Below, piece after piece: positions 17,216 to 25,890 of a stretch of DNA of 48,356 bases (positions are counted from its first letter, which is position 1; each line of letters starts with the position of its first letter). A program made the position numbers and the translations under genes. The stretch comes from Deltaproteobacteria bacterium (GTDB lineage: Bacteria > Desulfobacterota > DSM-4660 > Desulfatiglandales > HGW-15): assembly GCA_019308985.1 (NCBI GenBank), contig JAFDHB010000012.1, forward strand, positions 1 to 48,356, given 5' to 3'. The notes under the pieces were generated by a model. That model was not told the origin of the DNA. It was given only the letters and a program-made list of their open reading frames with translations, and did not search any database.

Positions 17216-18181
17216 ATGACAAGCATAGCCAAAAAGGTGATTTCAGGAGACGTCAGGGCCGTAGCACGACTAATTCGTGATATTGACGACGGGATCCCGG
17301 AAGTGAGGGAGATCATGAAGGAGCTCTATTCTCACACCGGGAAAGCCTATGTCATCGGAATCACGGGTGCCCCGGGAGTTGGGAAAAGCACTCTTGTAGA
17401 CCAGATGGTTGCGCTCATACGGGCCAAGGGGGCCACCGTAGGGGTTCTTGCGGTTGACCCCACGAGTCCTTTCACGGGTGGAGCCATTCTTGGGGACAGG
17501 ATCAGGATGCAGCGACACAGTATGGATGACGGAGTCTTCATAAGATCCCTTGCTACCAGAGGACACTTTGGCGGCCTCACCATGTCAACCAGGAGTGCAA
17601 TAAACGTCCTGGATGCCATGGGAAAAGATTTTATTATTGTGGAGACCGTGGGTGTCGGACAGGACGAAGTCGACGTGGTCAAGAATGCCCATACGACTGT
17701 CATAGTCGTAATCCCCGGCATGGGGGATGATATCCAGGCAATAAAGGCCGGGATACTTGAAGTAGGAGACATTTTCGTCATCAACAAAGCCGATAGAGAA
17801 GGTGTCGAGCGGACACTATCGGATCTCAGGCTCATGATAGAGATGGATCAGGAGAAGTACAGGGAGGGCAAGTGGAAACCTCCTATCCTCAAGACCGAAG
17901 CCATATCAGGGAAGGGCATCAAAGAACTGCTGAAGGAGATAGAAAGACACAGGGAATACTTGATGTCTTCCGGGAAGGGTTCGGCTCCCGGGAGCAGGGT
18001 TTTGAGAATTCGCGAGGAGCTTACGGAGATTATCAAAGGGCACTTGATAGGGGATGTCCTTGAAAGATTGGTCCGCTGTGATGAATTCGAAGATGCCGTA
18101 GATTCCATCTTGAAGGGGGAGACCGACCCTTATACGGCATGTGAGAAAGTGTTAGGCAAGAAGGTGAAGATCCGGATTTGA
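17216..18181 (+). CDS. meaB: MeaB/ArgK-family GTPase chaperone of B12 mutases
   Basis: This 321-residue G3E GTPase protects and reloads adenosylcobalamin mutases. The Walker A is GAPGVGKST, followed by AVDPTSPFTGGAILGDRIRM (the switch and Mg region), VETVGVGQDEVDV and the guanine-specificity NKAD. The full family length is present, including the C-terminal dimerisation segment. It lies directly after the mutase subunits with only a repeat copy between. Related GTPases serve methylmalonyl-CoA and isobutyryl-CoA mutases, and in some bacteria they are fused to the mutase (IcmF). Here the parts are separate. No clear ribosome-binding site is seen close to the ATG at 17216. Confidence 0.93.
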   Translation: MTSIAKKVISGDVRAVARLIRDIDDGIPEVREIMKELYSHTGKAYVIGITGAPGVGKSTLVDQMVALIRAKGATVGVLAVDPTSPFTGGAILGDRIRMQRHSMDDGVFIRSLATRGHFGGLTMSTRSAINVLDAMGKDFIIVETVGVGQDEVDVVKNAHTTVIVVIPGMGDDIQAIKAGILEVGDIFVINKADREGVERTLSDLRLMIEMDQEKYREGKWKPPILKTEAISGKGIKELLKEIERHREYLMSSGKGSAPGSRVLRIREELTEIIKGHLIGDVLERLVRCDEFEDAVDSILKGETDPYTACEKVLGKKVKIRI

Positions 18182-18223
18182 ACTTACTATGATAAACCCT
18201 TGTCAGGGGAGTTTAATGCAATC

Positions 18224-18457
18224 ATGGAAGTCGTCTGGTGGGTCCGGCAGATATTCTTGGCCTTGCTTGGATGTGTTTTCCTTGCCTTTGGTGTCCACGT
18301 GCTTATTGCCTCCTACGGGTTAAACAATCCTTTCTGGTTTGTCATGACATTTTTTTCCTCCAATTTAATAATACTGATTAGCGGCGCGCTGGTGGCTGGT
18401 TTTGTCGTTCGCATGGTCAGAAAATGGAAAGACAGGGTAAGGGAAGCAGGGGAATAG
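18224..18457 (+). CDS. Small two-helix membrane protein, unknown function
   Basis: This 77-residue protein has two probable membrane helices (about 9-30, IFLALLGCVFLAFGVHVLIA, and 41-62, around FFSSNLIILISGALVAGFVV). It ends in a basic cytoplasmic tail (RMVRKWKDRVREAGE). It follows the GTPase gene by 42 bases on the same strand and precedes the XRE regulator. AGGGGAG lies about 12 bases before the ATG. TTG at 18200 would give eight more residues and is closer to no ribosome-binding site. I recognise no family. Its position in the acyl-CoA cluster is the only clue to function. Confidence 0.6.
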   Translation: MEVVWWVRQIFLALLGCVFLAFGVHVLIASYGLNNPFWFVMTFFSSNLIILISGALVAGFVVRMVRKWKDRVREAGE

Positions 18458-18479
18458 TATCCCAGGGCCGTCGTCAAAG

Positions 18480-18508
18480 ACAGGCAATGTAAGGAATCCA
18501 TTGTCTGT
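18480..18508. promoter_or_regulatory. Inverted repeat, candidate operator of the XRE-cupin regulator
   Basis: ACAGGCAATG (18480-18489) and CATTGTCTGT (18499-18508) form an inverted repeat with nine of ten pairs and a nine-base spacer. It lies 65 bases before the XRE-cupin start codon, a usual position for autoregulation. Confidence 0.4.
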
Positions 18509-18572
18509 TATTGTACACCGCTCCCGCCACTCATAAAGAAGGCCCTAACCACAACAAGAAGGAGGTCATGGA

Positions 18573-19121
18573 ATGCCCGCCCGCAGGAAAACAGAGCCCA
18601 TAGGGAAAAAGATAGCCAAGTTGCGAAGAGAAAGGAAAATGACCCTCAAGAACCTGGCTATCGAGACCGGTCTCAAGACATCCTACCTTTCGCAGATAGA
18701 GAAAGGAGAGATCATGCCGCCGGTAGCCGTGATTCTGCGACTCTCAAGGGCCCTTGAGATTGACTCAGGGATTCTCTTGAGGGAGGAAAAAAAGAGGGCC
18801 GGTCAGAAGTCCGACGAGGACTACCAGAAGCGGACCGAGGACTATAGTTATCAGAACCTCACTCCAGAGGCACGACACAAGCATCTAAAGGCCTTCAAGG
18901 TGTTCATAGATCCTAAGTCAGAGCACAGGGGCGTCAGCTACCAGCACCTGGGTGAAGAGTTCATATATGTGTTGAAGGGGAAAATAGAGGTCTTCGTCGG
19001 CGAAAACAAGAACATCCTTTCCCCTGGAATGTCAATCCACTTCAACTCCTCAATAATCCATAAGCTACGCAATATCAGCAGTGAGAAGGCAGAATTGCTC
19101 GTAGTCCTCTATACGCCTTGA
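18573..19121 (+). CDS. XRE-family regulator with cupin sensor domain (copy 1)
   Basis: This 182-residue transcription factor has an N-terminal helix-turn-helix (about 10-65; IGKKIAKLRRERKMTLKNLA, then TSYLSQIEKGEIMPP) and a C-terminal cupin_2 beta-barrel (about 105-182; HLGEEFIYVLKGKIEVFVGE, then FNSSIIHKLRN). AAGGAGG precedes the ATG. Cupin-type XRE regulators bind small metabolites. Placed between the mutase genes and the second acyl-CoA dehydrogenase, this one probably controls the acyl-CoA island, an inference from position only. A paralogue with the same layout lies at 33917-34456. The inverted repeat at 18480-18508 is its best candidate operator. Confidence 0.92.
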   Translation: MPARRKTEPIGKKIAKLRRERKMTLKNLAIETGLKTSYLSQIEKGEIMPPVAVILRLSRALEIDSGILLREEKKRAGQKSDEDYQKRTEDYSYQNLTPEARHKHLKAFKVFIDPKSEHRGVSYQHLGEEFIYVLKGKIEVFVGENKNILSPGMSIHFNSSIIHKLRNISSEKAELLVVLYTP

Positions 19122-19183
19122 GACAAGGTGAGACGTCTATCCTGAGCACGCACAGGCAGTAGTCTTTAAAAAGGGGATGAAAA

Positions 19184-20332
19184 ATGGCCTTTGATCTAAA
19201 TGAAGAACAAAAGATGATAAGGGCGATGGCGAGGGATTTTGCGAGGAAGGAAGTCATGCCCACTGCTGGAGAGCGCGACAAGAGCTGTGAGTTCCCAAGG
19301 GAAATCCTAAGAAAAATGGGGGAATTGGGCCTCATGGGGATGAACGTCCCGGCAGATTATGGAGGCGCCGGAGTGGATACCGTAAGTTATTGCGTGGCCC
19401 TGCAGGAAATCGCCTATGCCTGCGCATCAACCGCCGTGATCATGTCAGTACACAACTCTGTGGCATGCGGGCCCATATATGTTTTTGGTTCTGAATACCT
19501 CAAGGAGAAGTATTTGAGGCCTCTGGCTTCAGGGAAAAAGATCGGTTCCTTTGCCCTTACTGAACCAGGGGCAGGTTCCGATCCTGTAAGCCAACGGGCG
19601 ACAGCGGTCCGCGATGGGAAATCCTATGTGATAAATGGCACGAAGACCTTCATTACCTCGGGGAAAAACTCAGATATTACCGTGGTCACCGCCTATACTG
19701 ACAGGGACAAGAGGCATAAGGGGATCAGTGCATTCGTAGTTGAAAAGGGGATGCCGGGTTTTGGCGTGGGGAGAGTAGAGGACAAGATGGGGCTCCGGTG
19801 TTCTGATACTGCGGAACTGATTTTTGAGGCTTGTCGTGTTCCGGAGGAGAACTTGCTCGGTAATGAGGGAGACGGATTTGGCATTGCGATGACCTCTCTG
19901 GACGGAGGAAGAATAGGAATAGCATCCCAATCAGTCGGGCTGGGCATGGCATGCCTGGATGCTGCAGTCAACTATGCCAAGGAGCGTATCCAGTTTGGGA
20001 GGCCTATCTCCAAGTTCCAGGGGATCAGATGGATGATAGCCGATATGGCCACCCAGATAGAGGCAGCAAGGTTGCTCAACTATTACGCTGCCGCGAAAAA
20101 GGATAGGGGAGAGGAGTATTCCGCAGATGCATCCATGGCCAAGGTGTTTGCCTCTGAAATGGCCAACAGGGTGGCATATCAGGCCTTGCAGATCCATGGC
20201 GGTTATGGCTATATTAGAGATTTTCCTGTTGAAAGATATTACAGGGATGCAAGAGTGCTGACCCTCTATGAAGGGACCTCCGAGATCCAAAGACGCGTGA
20301 TAGCGAACAAGGTTCTTGGAAAGACCGGATGA
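19184..20332 (+). CDS. Acyl-CoA dehydrogenase, second copy
   Basis: This is a 382-residue FAD acyl-CoA dehydrogenase. It shows the opening FDLNEEQKMIRAMARDFARK, the FAD/substrate strand ALTEPGAGSDPVSQ, KERIQFGRPISKFQ, and GGYGYIRDFPVERYYRDAR. The catalytic base is E363 in LYEGTSEIQRR. The pattern is that of short-chain (butyryl-CoA type) enzymes. AAAGGGG lies before the ATG. It is the last acyl-CoA gene of the island. Having two dehydrogenases in one cluster fits separate use of straight and branched acyl-CoA substrates, which cannot be assigned from sequence. Confidence 0.93.
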   Translation: MAFDLNEEQKMIRAMARDFARKEVMPTAGERDKSCEFPREILRKMGELGLMGMNVPADYGGAGVDTVSYCVALQEIAYACASTAVIMSVHNSVACGPIYVFGSEYLKEKYLRPLASGKKIGSFALTEPGAGSDPVSQRATAVRDGKSYVINGTKTFITSGKNSDITVVTAYTDRDKRHKGISAFVVEKGMPGFGVGRVEDKMGLRCSDTAELIFEACRVPEENLLGNEGDGFGIAMTSLDGGRIGIASQSVGLGMACLDAAVNYAKERIQFGRPISKFQGIRWMIADMATQIEAARLLNYYAAAKKDRGEEYSADASMAKVFASEMANRVAYQALQIHGGYGYIRDFPVERYYRDARVLTLYEGTSEIQRRVIANKVLGKTG

Positions 20333-20410
20333 GGGCAGGTGATTATCCATCTTTCTAATCCTTGTATGTCGAGATGCTGTGGTCTCAAGGTATTATGAAG
20401 CACGCCGGCC

Positions 20411-21325
20411 ATGAACAACATTCCCTTTGATCACTACCAAGAAATCATCCCCGATTTCTCGTCCTTTGTGGAGAGCCTCCACTCGCCCATTCCCGTGCAT
20501 ATAAGGGTAAATCGCCTGAAAATAGAGCCAGAATCCTTAATAGCCATGTTTCGTTCAAAGGGGATCCAACTGGACTCGGCCTCGCCTGGGCACGAAGGAC
20601 TTTACTTGGCCCGGGGGTTGAACTCTCCAGGGGGCCTGTTCGAGTATTTCATGGGATACTTTCATCCCCAAGCCCTGACTTCATGCCTGGCACCTATTGT
20701 CCTCAACCCCAGGCACGGCTCACTTGTACTGGACATGTGCGCCGCGCCAGGCGGAAAGACCGGGCAAATGGCCGAAATAATGAGCAATACCGGCCTCATA
20801 ATAGCGAATGAGCTCTACCCGAGCAGACATGTGGCCCTGGGACATACCCTTGCCAGGCTAGGGGTGCTCAATACTATCGTCACGAGTTATCAGGCACAGG
20901 AGTTTCCTAAGAAAAAGGGCGCCTTTGACTATATACTTGCAGATGTTCCCTGTTCTGGAGAAGGGCGTTTCCGGGTAACCTTTCCTGGAGCGAGATATCT
21001 GATCAAGAAGAAAAAAAGGAGGCTGCCGGAAATACAAAAAAGGATTATCCTTAGGGGATTTGATCTGCTCAAGGAGGGAGGGCATATGCTTTATGCAACC
21101 TGTACATATAACCCCGAGGAAAATGAAGGGATTGTTCAGTTCCTTTTGGAAAACAGGGAGGAAGCCATGCTTCTACCCATAGATGTGGATATCAAACACG
21201 AACCCGGGCTTATGCAATGGGGAAGGGAGCGCTATGACCGAGAAATGGAAAAAGCAGTCAGATTCTATCCCCACCAGGTCAATTCAGTGGGATTCTTCAT
21301 GGCCAGAATTACTAGAAGGAGATAA
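20411..21325 (+). CDS. NOL1/NOP2/Sun-family RNA 5-methylcytosine methyltransferase
   Basis: This 304-residue S-adenosylmethionine-dependent RNA methyltransferase is of the RsmB/RsmF family. A short N-terminal RNA-binding part (PVHIRVNRLKIEP) precedes the Rossmann domain with DMCAAPGGKTGQM (SAM loop). The cysteine motifs are DVPCSGEGRF and ATCTYNPEENEG, the latter carrying the catalytic cysteine. It ends at RITRRR without the PUA-like domain of RsmF, and that domain is encoded on the next, overlapping ORF. Whether rRNA or tRNA is the target cannot be told. No strong ribosome-binding site precedes the ATG. Confidence 0.9.
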   Translation: MNNIPFDHYQEIIPDFSSFVESLHSPIPVHIRVNRLKIEPESLIAMFRSKGIQLDSASPGHEGLYLARGLNSPGGLFEYFMGYFHPQALTSCLAPIVLNPRHGSLVLDMCAAPGGKTGQMAEIMSNTGLIIANELYPSRHVALGHTLARLGVLNTIVTSYQAQEFPKKKGAFDYILADVPCSGEGRFRVTFPGARYLIKKKKRRLPEIQKRIILRGFDLLKEGGHMLYATCTYNPEENEGIVQFLLENREEAMLLPIDVDIKHEPGLMQWGRERYDREMEKAVRFYPHQVNSVGFFMARITRRR

Positions 21326-21785
21326 CAGGAACCGAATTTTCAAATACCTGGAGAACCGTTTTGGAATCCCCGGCTCTGTATTTGATGCCTATCTGCTGTT
21401 GAGAAGGAAAAGGAGCCTGTGGTTGCTGAGGCAATCTGTTCACCTAGATGTCGGTATCCATTATAAGTATAAGGTTTCAATGGCTGGAATGAGGGCCTTT
21501 CAAATCATCGATGATTTTATCAAGCCTTCCACCAGGATGATCCAAATCTTCGGCCACCTGGCCACGAGGAGCAAGGTGGATCTGGACAAGGGCCAATTGG
21601 CCACCCTGCTGGAAGATGGGCTCTTAGAAACAGACCTGGAGCTGACAAGCGGCTACGTAATCTTGTGCTTTAAGGGAAAGGCCTTAGGGATGGGTCTCTT
21701 TCTGAGGGGACAGCTGAGGTCTCAGCTCCCCCGAAAAGATCTTCCCTGTCTTCGAGACGCCCTTAGTGGAGAATCGGGGATCTGA
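21234..21785 (+). CDS. RsmF-type PUA-like domain protein, overlapping the methyltransferase gene
   Basis: This is a 183-residue protein in another frame whose first 92 bases overlap the methyltransferase gene. Its last 70 residues (SGYVILCFKGKALGMGLFLR and QLRSQLPRKDL) match the pattern of the Methyltranf_PUA domain that normally follows the catalytic domain of RsmF in one chain. The ATG at 21234 has GAAGGGAG just upstream; an in-frame ATG at 21183 is an alternative. The region from GDNRNRIFKYLENRFG onward looks like the real folded part, so translation could instead depend on a frameshift from the upstream gene. The product probably acts together with that methyltransferase. Confidence 0.65.
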   Translation: MTEKWKKQSDSIPTRSIQWDSSWPELLEGDNRNRIFKYLENRFGIPGSVFDAYLLLRRKRSLWLLRQSVHLDVGIHYKYKVSMAGMRAFQIIDDFIKPSTRMIQIFGHLATRSKVDLDKGQLATLLEDGLLETDLELTSGYVILCFKGKALGMGLFLRGQLRSQLPRKDLPCLRDALSGESGI

Positions 21786-21793
21786 TCCCCGAT
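21773..21793. repeat. Perfect 9-bp hairpin over a stop codon
   Basis: ATCGGGGAT (21773-21781), loop CTG, ATCCCCGAT (21785-21793). The TGA of the PUA-like ORF (21783-21785) lies in the loop and stem edge. No T-tract follows, so an intrinsic terminator is uncertain. Confidence 0.7.
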
Positions 21794-21860
21794 CGTCGAG
21801 AAGAAGTGGACACCAGTCCGACCTGGCCCCAAATCCCTCTCCTAAAGGTCCCCCTATTTT

Positions 21861-21910
21861 CCAAATGCACAAAAAATTGTGCATGGATGCACAATTTTTT
21901 GTGCATTTGG
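21861..21910. repeat. Perfect 24-bp palindrome with 2-base loop
   Basis: The left arm 21861-21884 (CCAAATGCACAAAAAATTGT then GCAT) is the exact reverse complement of 21887-21910, with GG between. Each arm is itself nearly palindromic (TGCACAA and TTGTGCA), so four copies of the same heptamer alternate. It lies in the 400-bp spacer before the PilZ gene, which otherwise shows no gene. Confidence 0.95.
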
Positions 21911-22187
21911 CATTCTGTCCCCTCCTCACAACTGCTTCGGATGCATTAATTACTTGAAATTTTTCTCAAAAAGAATTAGCCTTTACAAAATTCCGTAAAA
22001 ACAGCATGTTAGGGCACGGGTTAAATGGCATTGCTCGTAAAGAAGGAAGGAGTTTATTCTTGGGCTATCGATATCTGGCATGGATATTGAAGAAGCATAA
22101 CAACGAGATAAGGCAAGCTCTGACCAGGATTTGATTTGCAAGTCCCATTTCCTTGGGAAGAGAGCCTTGGAAGATCGGGGGCGAACA

Positions 22188-24254
22188 ATGTACACAGCCG
22201 ACTTAAGGCCCAGGACGTTATTTTCTGGAACAGCACAGGTCCCACCATGGCTCTTCCAGCACAGAGAACTTATTGAAGCCACGGAGAATTCTCATTCCGT
22301 AGACAAAGAAAATCTTATCAACCATATCAATCACATCCACTTCAGGGACGGGTTCTTGTACGTTCTCCTGCGCCATCGCCGCTATGAAGAGAGTATCCTG
22401 CTCAGGGCATATCCCAAGCCTTGCTCCGGGAACAAGATTACATGCGCCTGGGAGAAAGGAGATACATTTGACACTGACTTGGCGTCCTACGAATTCCTAT
22501 ATCTCGTCCTGGATGACGGACGCTGCCTGACTCTCGCTCCTGCCTCCTTGATTGAGGTGGATAGAGATCACTTCAAGGTGAAGATATCCTCAGAAGGATA
22601 TGTCCTGGGGAAACGAAGGACAAGGCGGTACAGGTCTGGCGGGATAAGTGCTGAGATAATTCAGAACGGGTTCCACGCGAGGGGAGAACTCTTGGACTTC
22701 AATCCCAATGGTTTCAGGGTTCGCGTAAGCCCGGTTTCAAATTGCTCCTTTCACTGGTTCAACCCGGATGTTCCTCTGGCCATAACTCTGAAACGCCAGG
22801 GAAAGGTAATCTTTTCCGGGAACTGTAAGTGCATACGTCAAGATCTCTCAGCAAGAGAAAGGGATATGGCCATTTCTCCCCTGGAGAACGAAATAAGACG
22901 CTTTAGGAAGAAGCAGGTCCGGAACGTCCGACAGAAACTGACACCTACACCGACGCTGATATTCGAGCATCCCTTCTTGTCTAGAGAGGTCCATATGGCG
23001 GTCAATGATATTTCCACATCCGGGTTTTCAGTGTATGAGCCATGTGAAGAGGCATTACTGGTTCCGGGCATGATCATCCCAAAGATAGAGGTCGACTTCC
23101 AGGGTGCCGCTACAATATCCTGCGAGGCCCAAGTCATATACCGGATATGTGAAGATACAGGGGAAGTTCGTTGTGGGATAAGTATTCTTGACATGGACAT
23201 CAATGCTTACAGCAGGCTCACTCACATCCTAACAAGCGCCTTGGACCCCCATGCCTATATTTCCAGCAGGGTCGACATGGAATCCCTTTGGGAATTCTTT
23301 TTCAATGCGGGCTTTATATACCCCAAGAAATATCGATTAATCCAGGCATACAGGGAGAGGTTCAAGGAGACTTACCGGAGGCTCTACCAGGACAGCCCTG
23401 GGATTGCCAGACACTTCACCTACCAGAAGAGCGGCAGAATCTACGGTCACATCTCCATGATCAGGGCCTATGAAAGGGCATGGATGATTCATCATCATGC
23501 GGCCCTTCCCCTCGACCAGAAGCGCACCGGTTTCCTGGTGTTGCGACAGATAATGCATTATCTCAATGACATGTATCGTCTTCCCTCGTCCAACATGGAC
23601 TACGTGATCTGTTACTTTAGGCCCGAGAACAGGTTTCCGAACCTCGTCTTCGGACGTTTCGCCAGGGCACTCAAGAATCCAGAGGGCTGTTCAATGGATC
23701 TGTTCTCCTATCTGCCTCATACGAGCCTCTCCGTGGGTGCTCGTTTGCCTGAGGGATGGACCCTGAGAGAGAGTTCAAAGGGGGAGCTATGGGAGCTTGA
23801 GAGGTTTTACGACCACTATTCAGGGGGACTGATGGTCAAGGCCCTCGGATTGAACACAGAAAACAGGGAATCATCCCCCCTTGAAGAAGAATACAACCGG
23901 TTCGGCTTTACGAGAAAATACCGGTCCTATTCACTCCTTAAGGGGAACGAGTTATCTGCAATACTCATTGTCAATCAATCTGACCTAGGTTTGAATTTGT
24001 CAGAATTACTCAATGGAATCAAAATCCTGGTTGTCGAGCCTGAGACACCTTGGGACCTCTTGTGTGTTGCCATAGGGAAGCTGACAAAGCAGTATTACAC
24101 GGAAAGAGTCCCGATAATGTGTTATCCCTTCGAATACATAGAGAAAAACAAGATCCCACATGAGAAGGAATATCAACTGTGGGTCCTGAATGTCCAATAC
24201 GGAAATGAATACCTGGAGTATATGCAGAGAAAGTTCAGGATAGGCTATCCATAA
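22188..24254 (+). CDS. PilZ-PilZ-like protein with C-terminal acyltransferase-like (GNAT) domain
   Basis: This is a 688-residue cytoplasmic protein. After an N-terminal region (1-135), a PilZ-like domain has the arginine cluster GKRRTRRYR (141-149) and DFNPNG (170-175) in place of DxSxxG. A second PilZ-like domain carries an exact DISTSG (274-279). Residues about 355-680 look like an N-acyltransferase fold (GRIYGHISMIRAYERAWMI, then the basic turn PLDQKRTGFLVLRQI). PilZ domains bind cyclic di-GMP, so regulated acyl transfer is a reasonable inference. The second domain lacks a clean RxxxR, so only the first is a likely binder. The ATG at 22188 is preferred over TTG at 22131. It is a single gene behind a 400-bp spacer. 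Confidence 0.75.
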   Translation: MYTADLRPRTLFSGTAQVPPWLFQHRELIEATENSHSVDKENLINHINHIHFRDGFLYVLLRHRRYEESILLRAYPKPCSGNKITCAWEKGDTFDTDLASYEFLYLVLDDGRCLTLAPASLIEVDRDHFKVKISSEGYVLGKRRTRRYRSGGISAEIIQNGFHARGELLDFNPNGFRVRVSPVSNCSFHWFNPDVPLAITLKRQGKVIFSGNCKCIRQDLSARERDMAISPLENEIRRFRKKQVRNVRQKLTPTPTLIFEHPFLSREVHMAVNDISTSGFSVYEPCEEALLVPGMIIPKIEVDFQGAATISCEAQVIYRICEDTGEVRCGISILDMDINAYSRLTHILTSALDPHAYISSRVDMESLWEFFFNAGFIYPKKYRLIQAYRERFKETYRRLYQDSPGIARHFTYQKSGRIYGHISMIRAYERAWMIHHHAALPLDQKRTGFLVLRQIMHYLNDMYRLPSSNMDYVICYFRPENRFPNLVFGRFARALKNPEGCSMDLFSYLPHTSLSVGARLPEGWTLRESSKGELWELERFYDHYSGGLMVKALGLNTENRESSPLEEEYNRFGFTRKYRSYSLLKGNELSAILIVNQSDLGLNLSELLNGIKILVVEPETPWDLLCVAIGKLTKQYYTERVPIMCYPFEYIEKNKIPHEKEYQLWVLNVQYGNEYLEYMQRKFRIGYP

Positions 24255-24732
24255 AGAACCGCCCCTGTCCAACCTCTGGGAACGGGATCCTACGGAAAAT
24301 CACCCTTTCTTCCTTCTTCCTCATGGACCCTCCTTCCCACGAAAACGAGTCCTAAAGCTCCTGGTTTCATCCCTTCAAGGAGTAACTGGTTGATATGTAG
24401 CGCCGAATCCCGTATATACATTAAAAGGAGAAAGGCGGAACCCAGGGGGCACTTTCTTTCGAGGCGCGGGTCTCGCTCTGGGAAAAGGATCGTAAACATC
24501 CTGGCCCAGCGCAGATCCCGCTGTGCGGGGGCGGGACTGAATTCTGGCTTCTGAATGCAGTCAGTTGCTGCAGGCCATAGCCTTTTTCAGGTGCTGAGGA
24601 AAGGCGGGCCCTCTGGACCCGAATCTTTACATTTCCTCATGCCAAAGCTAGAATTTGGGGATTGGCAAAAGTCATCACTCCGAATAGGAGTTAACTTGTT
24701 AAGACCTTTGAAAAAGGAGTTTGAGCTGGAGA
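24255..24732. other. Intergenic region, no gene seen
   Basis: A 478-bp spacer. It contains a short GC hairpin-like stretch (GATCCCGCTGTGCGGGGGCG near 24513) resembling the small insertion in the altered repeat copy at 39632-39834. It ends with AAGGAG (24714-24719) before the radical SAM gene. The open frames here carry no recognisable protein. Confidence 0.5.
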
Positions 24733-25890
24733 ATGGACAGAAACTTTGATTTTGAACAGGGGCCGATTAGACCACCGAATGAGGCCAGGAGCTTGCTCTT
24801 GAGATTTACGAGGAACTGCCCTTGGAACCAGTGTCTTTTTTGTCCCGTTTACAAGAAGAGAAAATTTTCTCTAAGGACCGTAGAAGAAATCAAACAGGAT
24901 ATCCAGGCGGCCAGGGATATCGCCGATGATATCAAGGCATTATCTTGGCAACTGGGACTCAGCGGCAAGGTCACCGACCAGGTAATAAGCCACATATTAT
25001 CAGGTTCGACTTATAGCAGCAGTTACAGGAGTATCGCGATTTGGCTGTATTACAATACAGGGGCGTGTTTTCTACAGGACGCAGACAACCTTGTGATGAA
25101 GACTGATGACCTTGTGGAAGCGCTGAAGTTTCTTAGGGAAAAATTCCCGGAGATCACCAGGGTAACAACCTACTCCAGATCCAGGACCATTGTGCGCAAG
25201 TCTGTGGAATCATTGAAAAGGATTAAGGAGGCGGGGTTAGACCGAGTCCACGTGGGGCTCGAGACAGGTCACGACCCCCTCCTAAAGTTCATGAAGAAAG
25301 GGGTCACTTCGTCTCAGCATATCGAGGCTGGCCGCAAGGTCATCGAAGCCGGCATGGAACTGTCGGAATACGTGATGCCTGGTCTGGGGGGACAAGAGCT
25401 TTGGAAACAGCATGCGGTAGACACGGCCAAGGCCCTTAATAGCATAAACCCCCATTTTATCCGTATCAGGAGCCTAAGGGTACCAAACAGGGTTCCCCTT
25501 TATGAAAAACTGGCAAAGGGCCAATTCAAAATGCAGACCGATGATATGCTCGCCGAGGAACTCAAGGTCTTTATTGAAAACTTGGATGGCATAGCAAGCG
25601 TTGTCACAAGTGATCATATAATGAATCTGCTGGAAGAGGTGAGCGGAAAACTTCCGGAAGATAAGGAAAAAATGTTGAATGTCATCAAGGAATACCAGGA
25701 GCTCTCTGACGAGGAGCGCCTCATATATCGGGTAGGTAGGAGGGGAGGGGCATACCGTTCCACGAAGGACCTGAAGCGCGACCCCGCTACCTACGAAAAG
25801 ATCAGTGCCCTCATCCGGGAATGGCAGACAAAGGGGGGACCTGAAGAAATCGAGAGAAATATAAGGGATATGGTGGATCAATACGTTTGA
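24733..25890 (+). CDS. Radical SAM protein with CX4CX2C cluster motif
   Basis: This is a 385-residue radical SAM enzyme of unknown substrate. The [4Fe-4S] motif NCPWNQCLFCPVYK has spacing C-x4-C-x2-C rather than the classical C-x3-C-x2-C. This spacing is known in a subfamily whose members read RNCPWNxCxFC. The TIM-barrel core follows, with GLDRVHVGLETGHDPLL and SEYVMPGLGG (SAM ribose and GGE-like segments). The C-terminal part is helical and charged. The ATG at 24733 is chosen; TTG at 24721 sits only one base from AAGGAG. The TGA stop lies inside repeat copy D, so the last codons abut the repeat end. Confidence 0.88.
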   Translation: MDRNFDFEQGPIRPPNEARSLLLRFTRNCPWNQCLFCPVYKKRKFSLRTVEEIKQDIQAARDIADDIKALSWQLGLSGKVTDQVISHILSGSTYSSSYRSIAIWLYYNTGACFLQDADNLVMKTDDLVEALKFLREKFPEITRVTTYSRSRTIVRKSVESLKRIKEAGLDRVHVGLETGHDPLLKFMKKGVTSSQHIEAGRKVIEAGMELSEYVMPGLGGQELWKQHAVDTAKALNSINPHFIRIRSLRVPNRVPLYEKLAKGQFKMQTDDMLAEELKVFIENLDGIASVVTSDHIMNLLEEVSGKLPEDKEKMLNVIKEYQELSDEERLIYRVGRRGGAYRSTKDLKRDPATYEKISALIREWQTKGGPEEIERNIRDMVDQYV

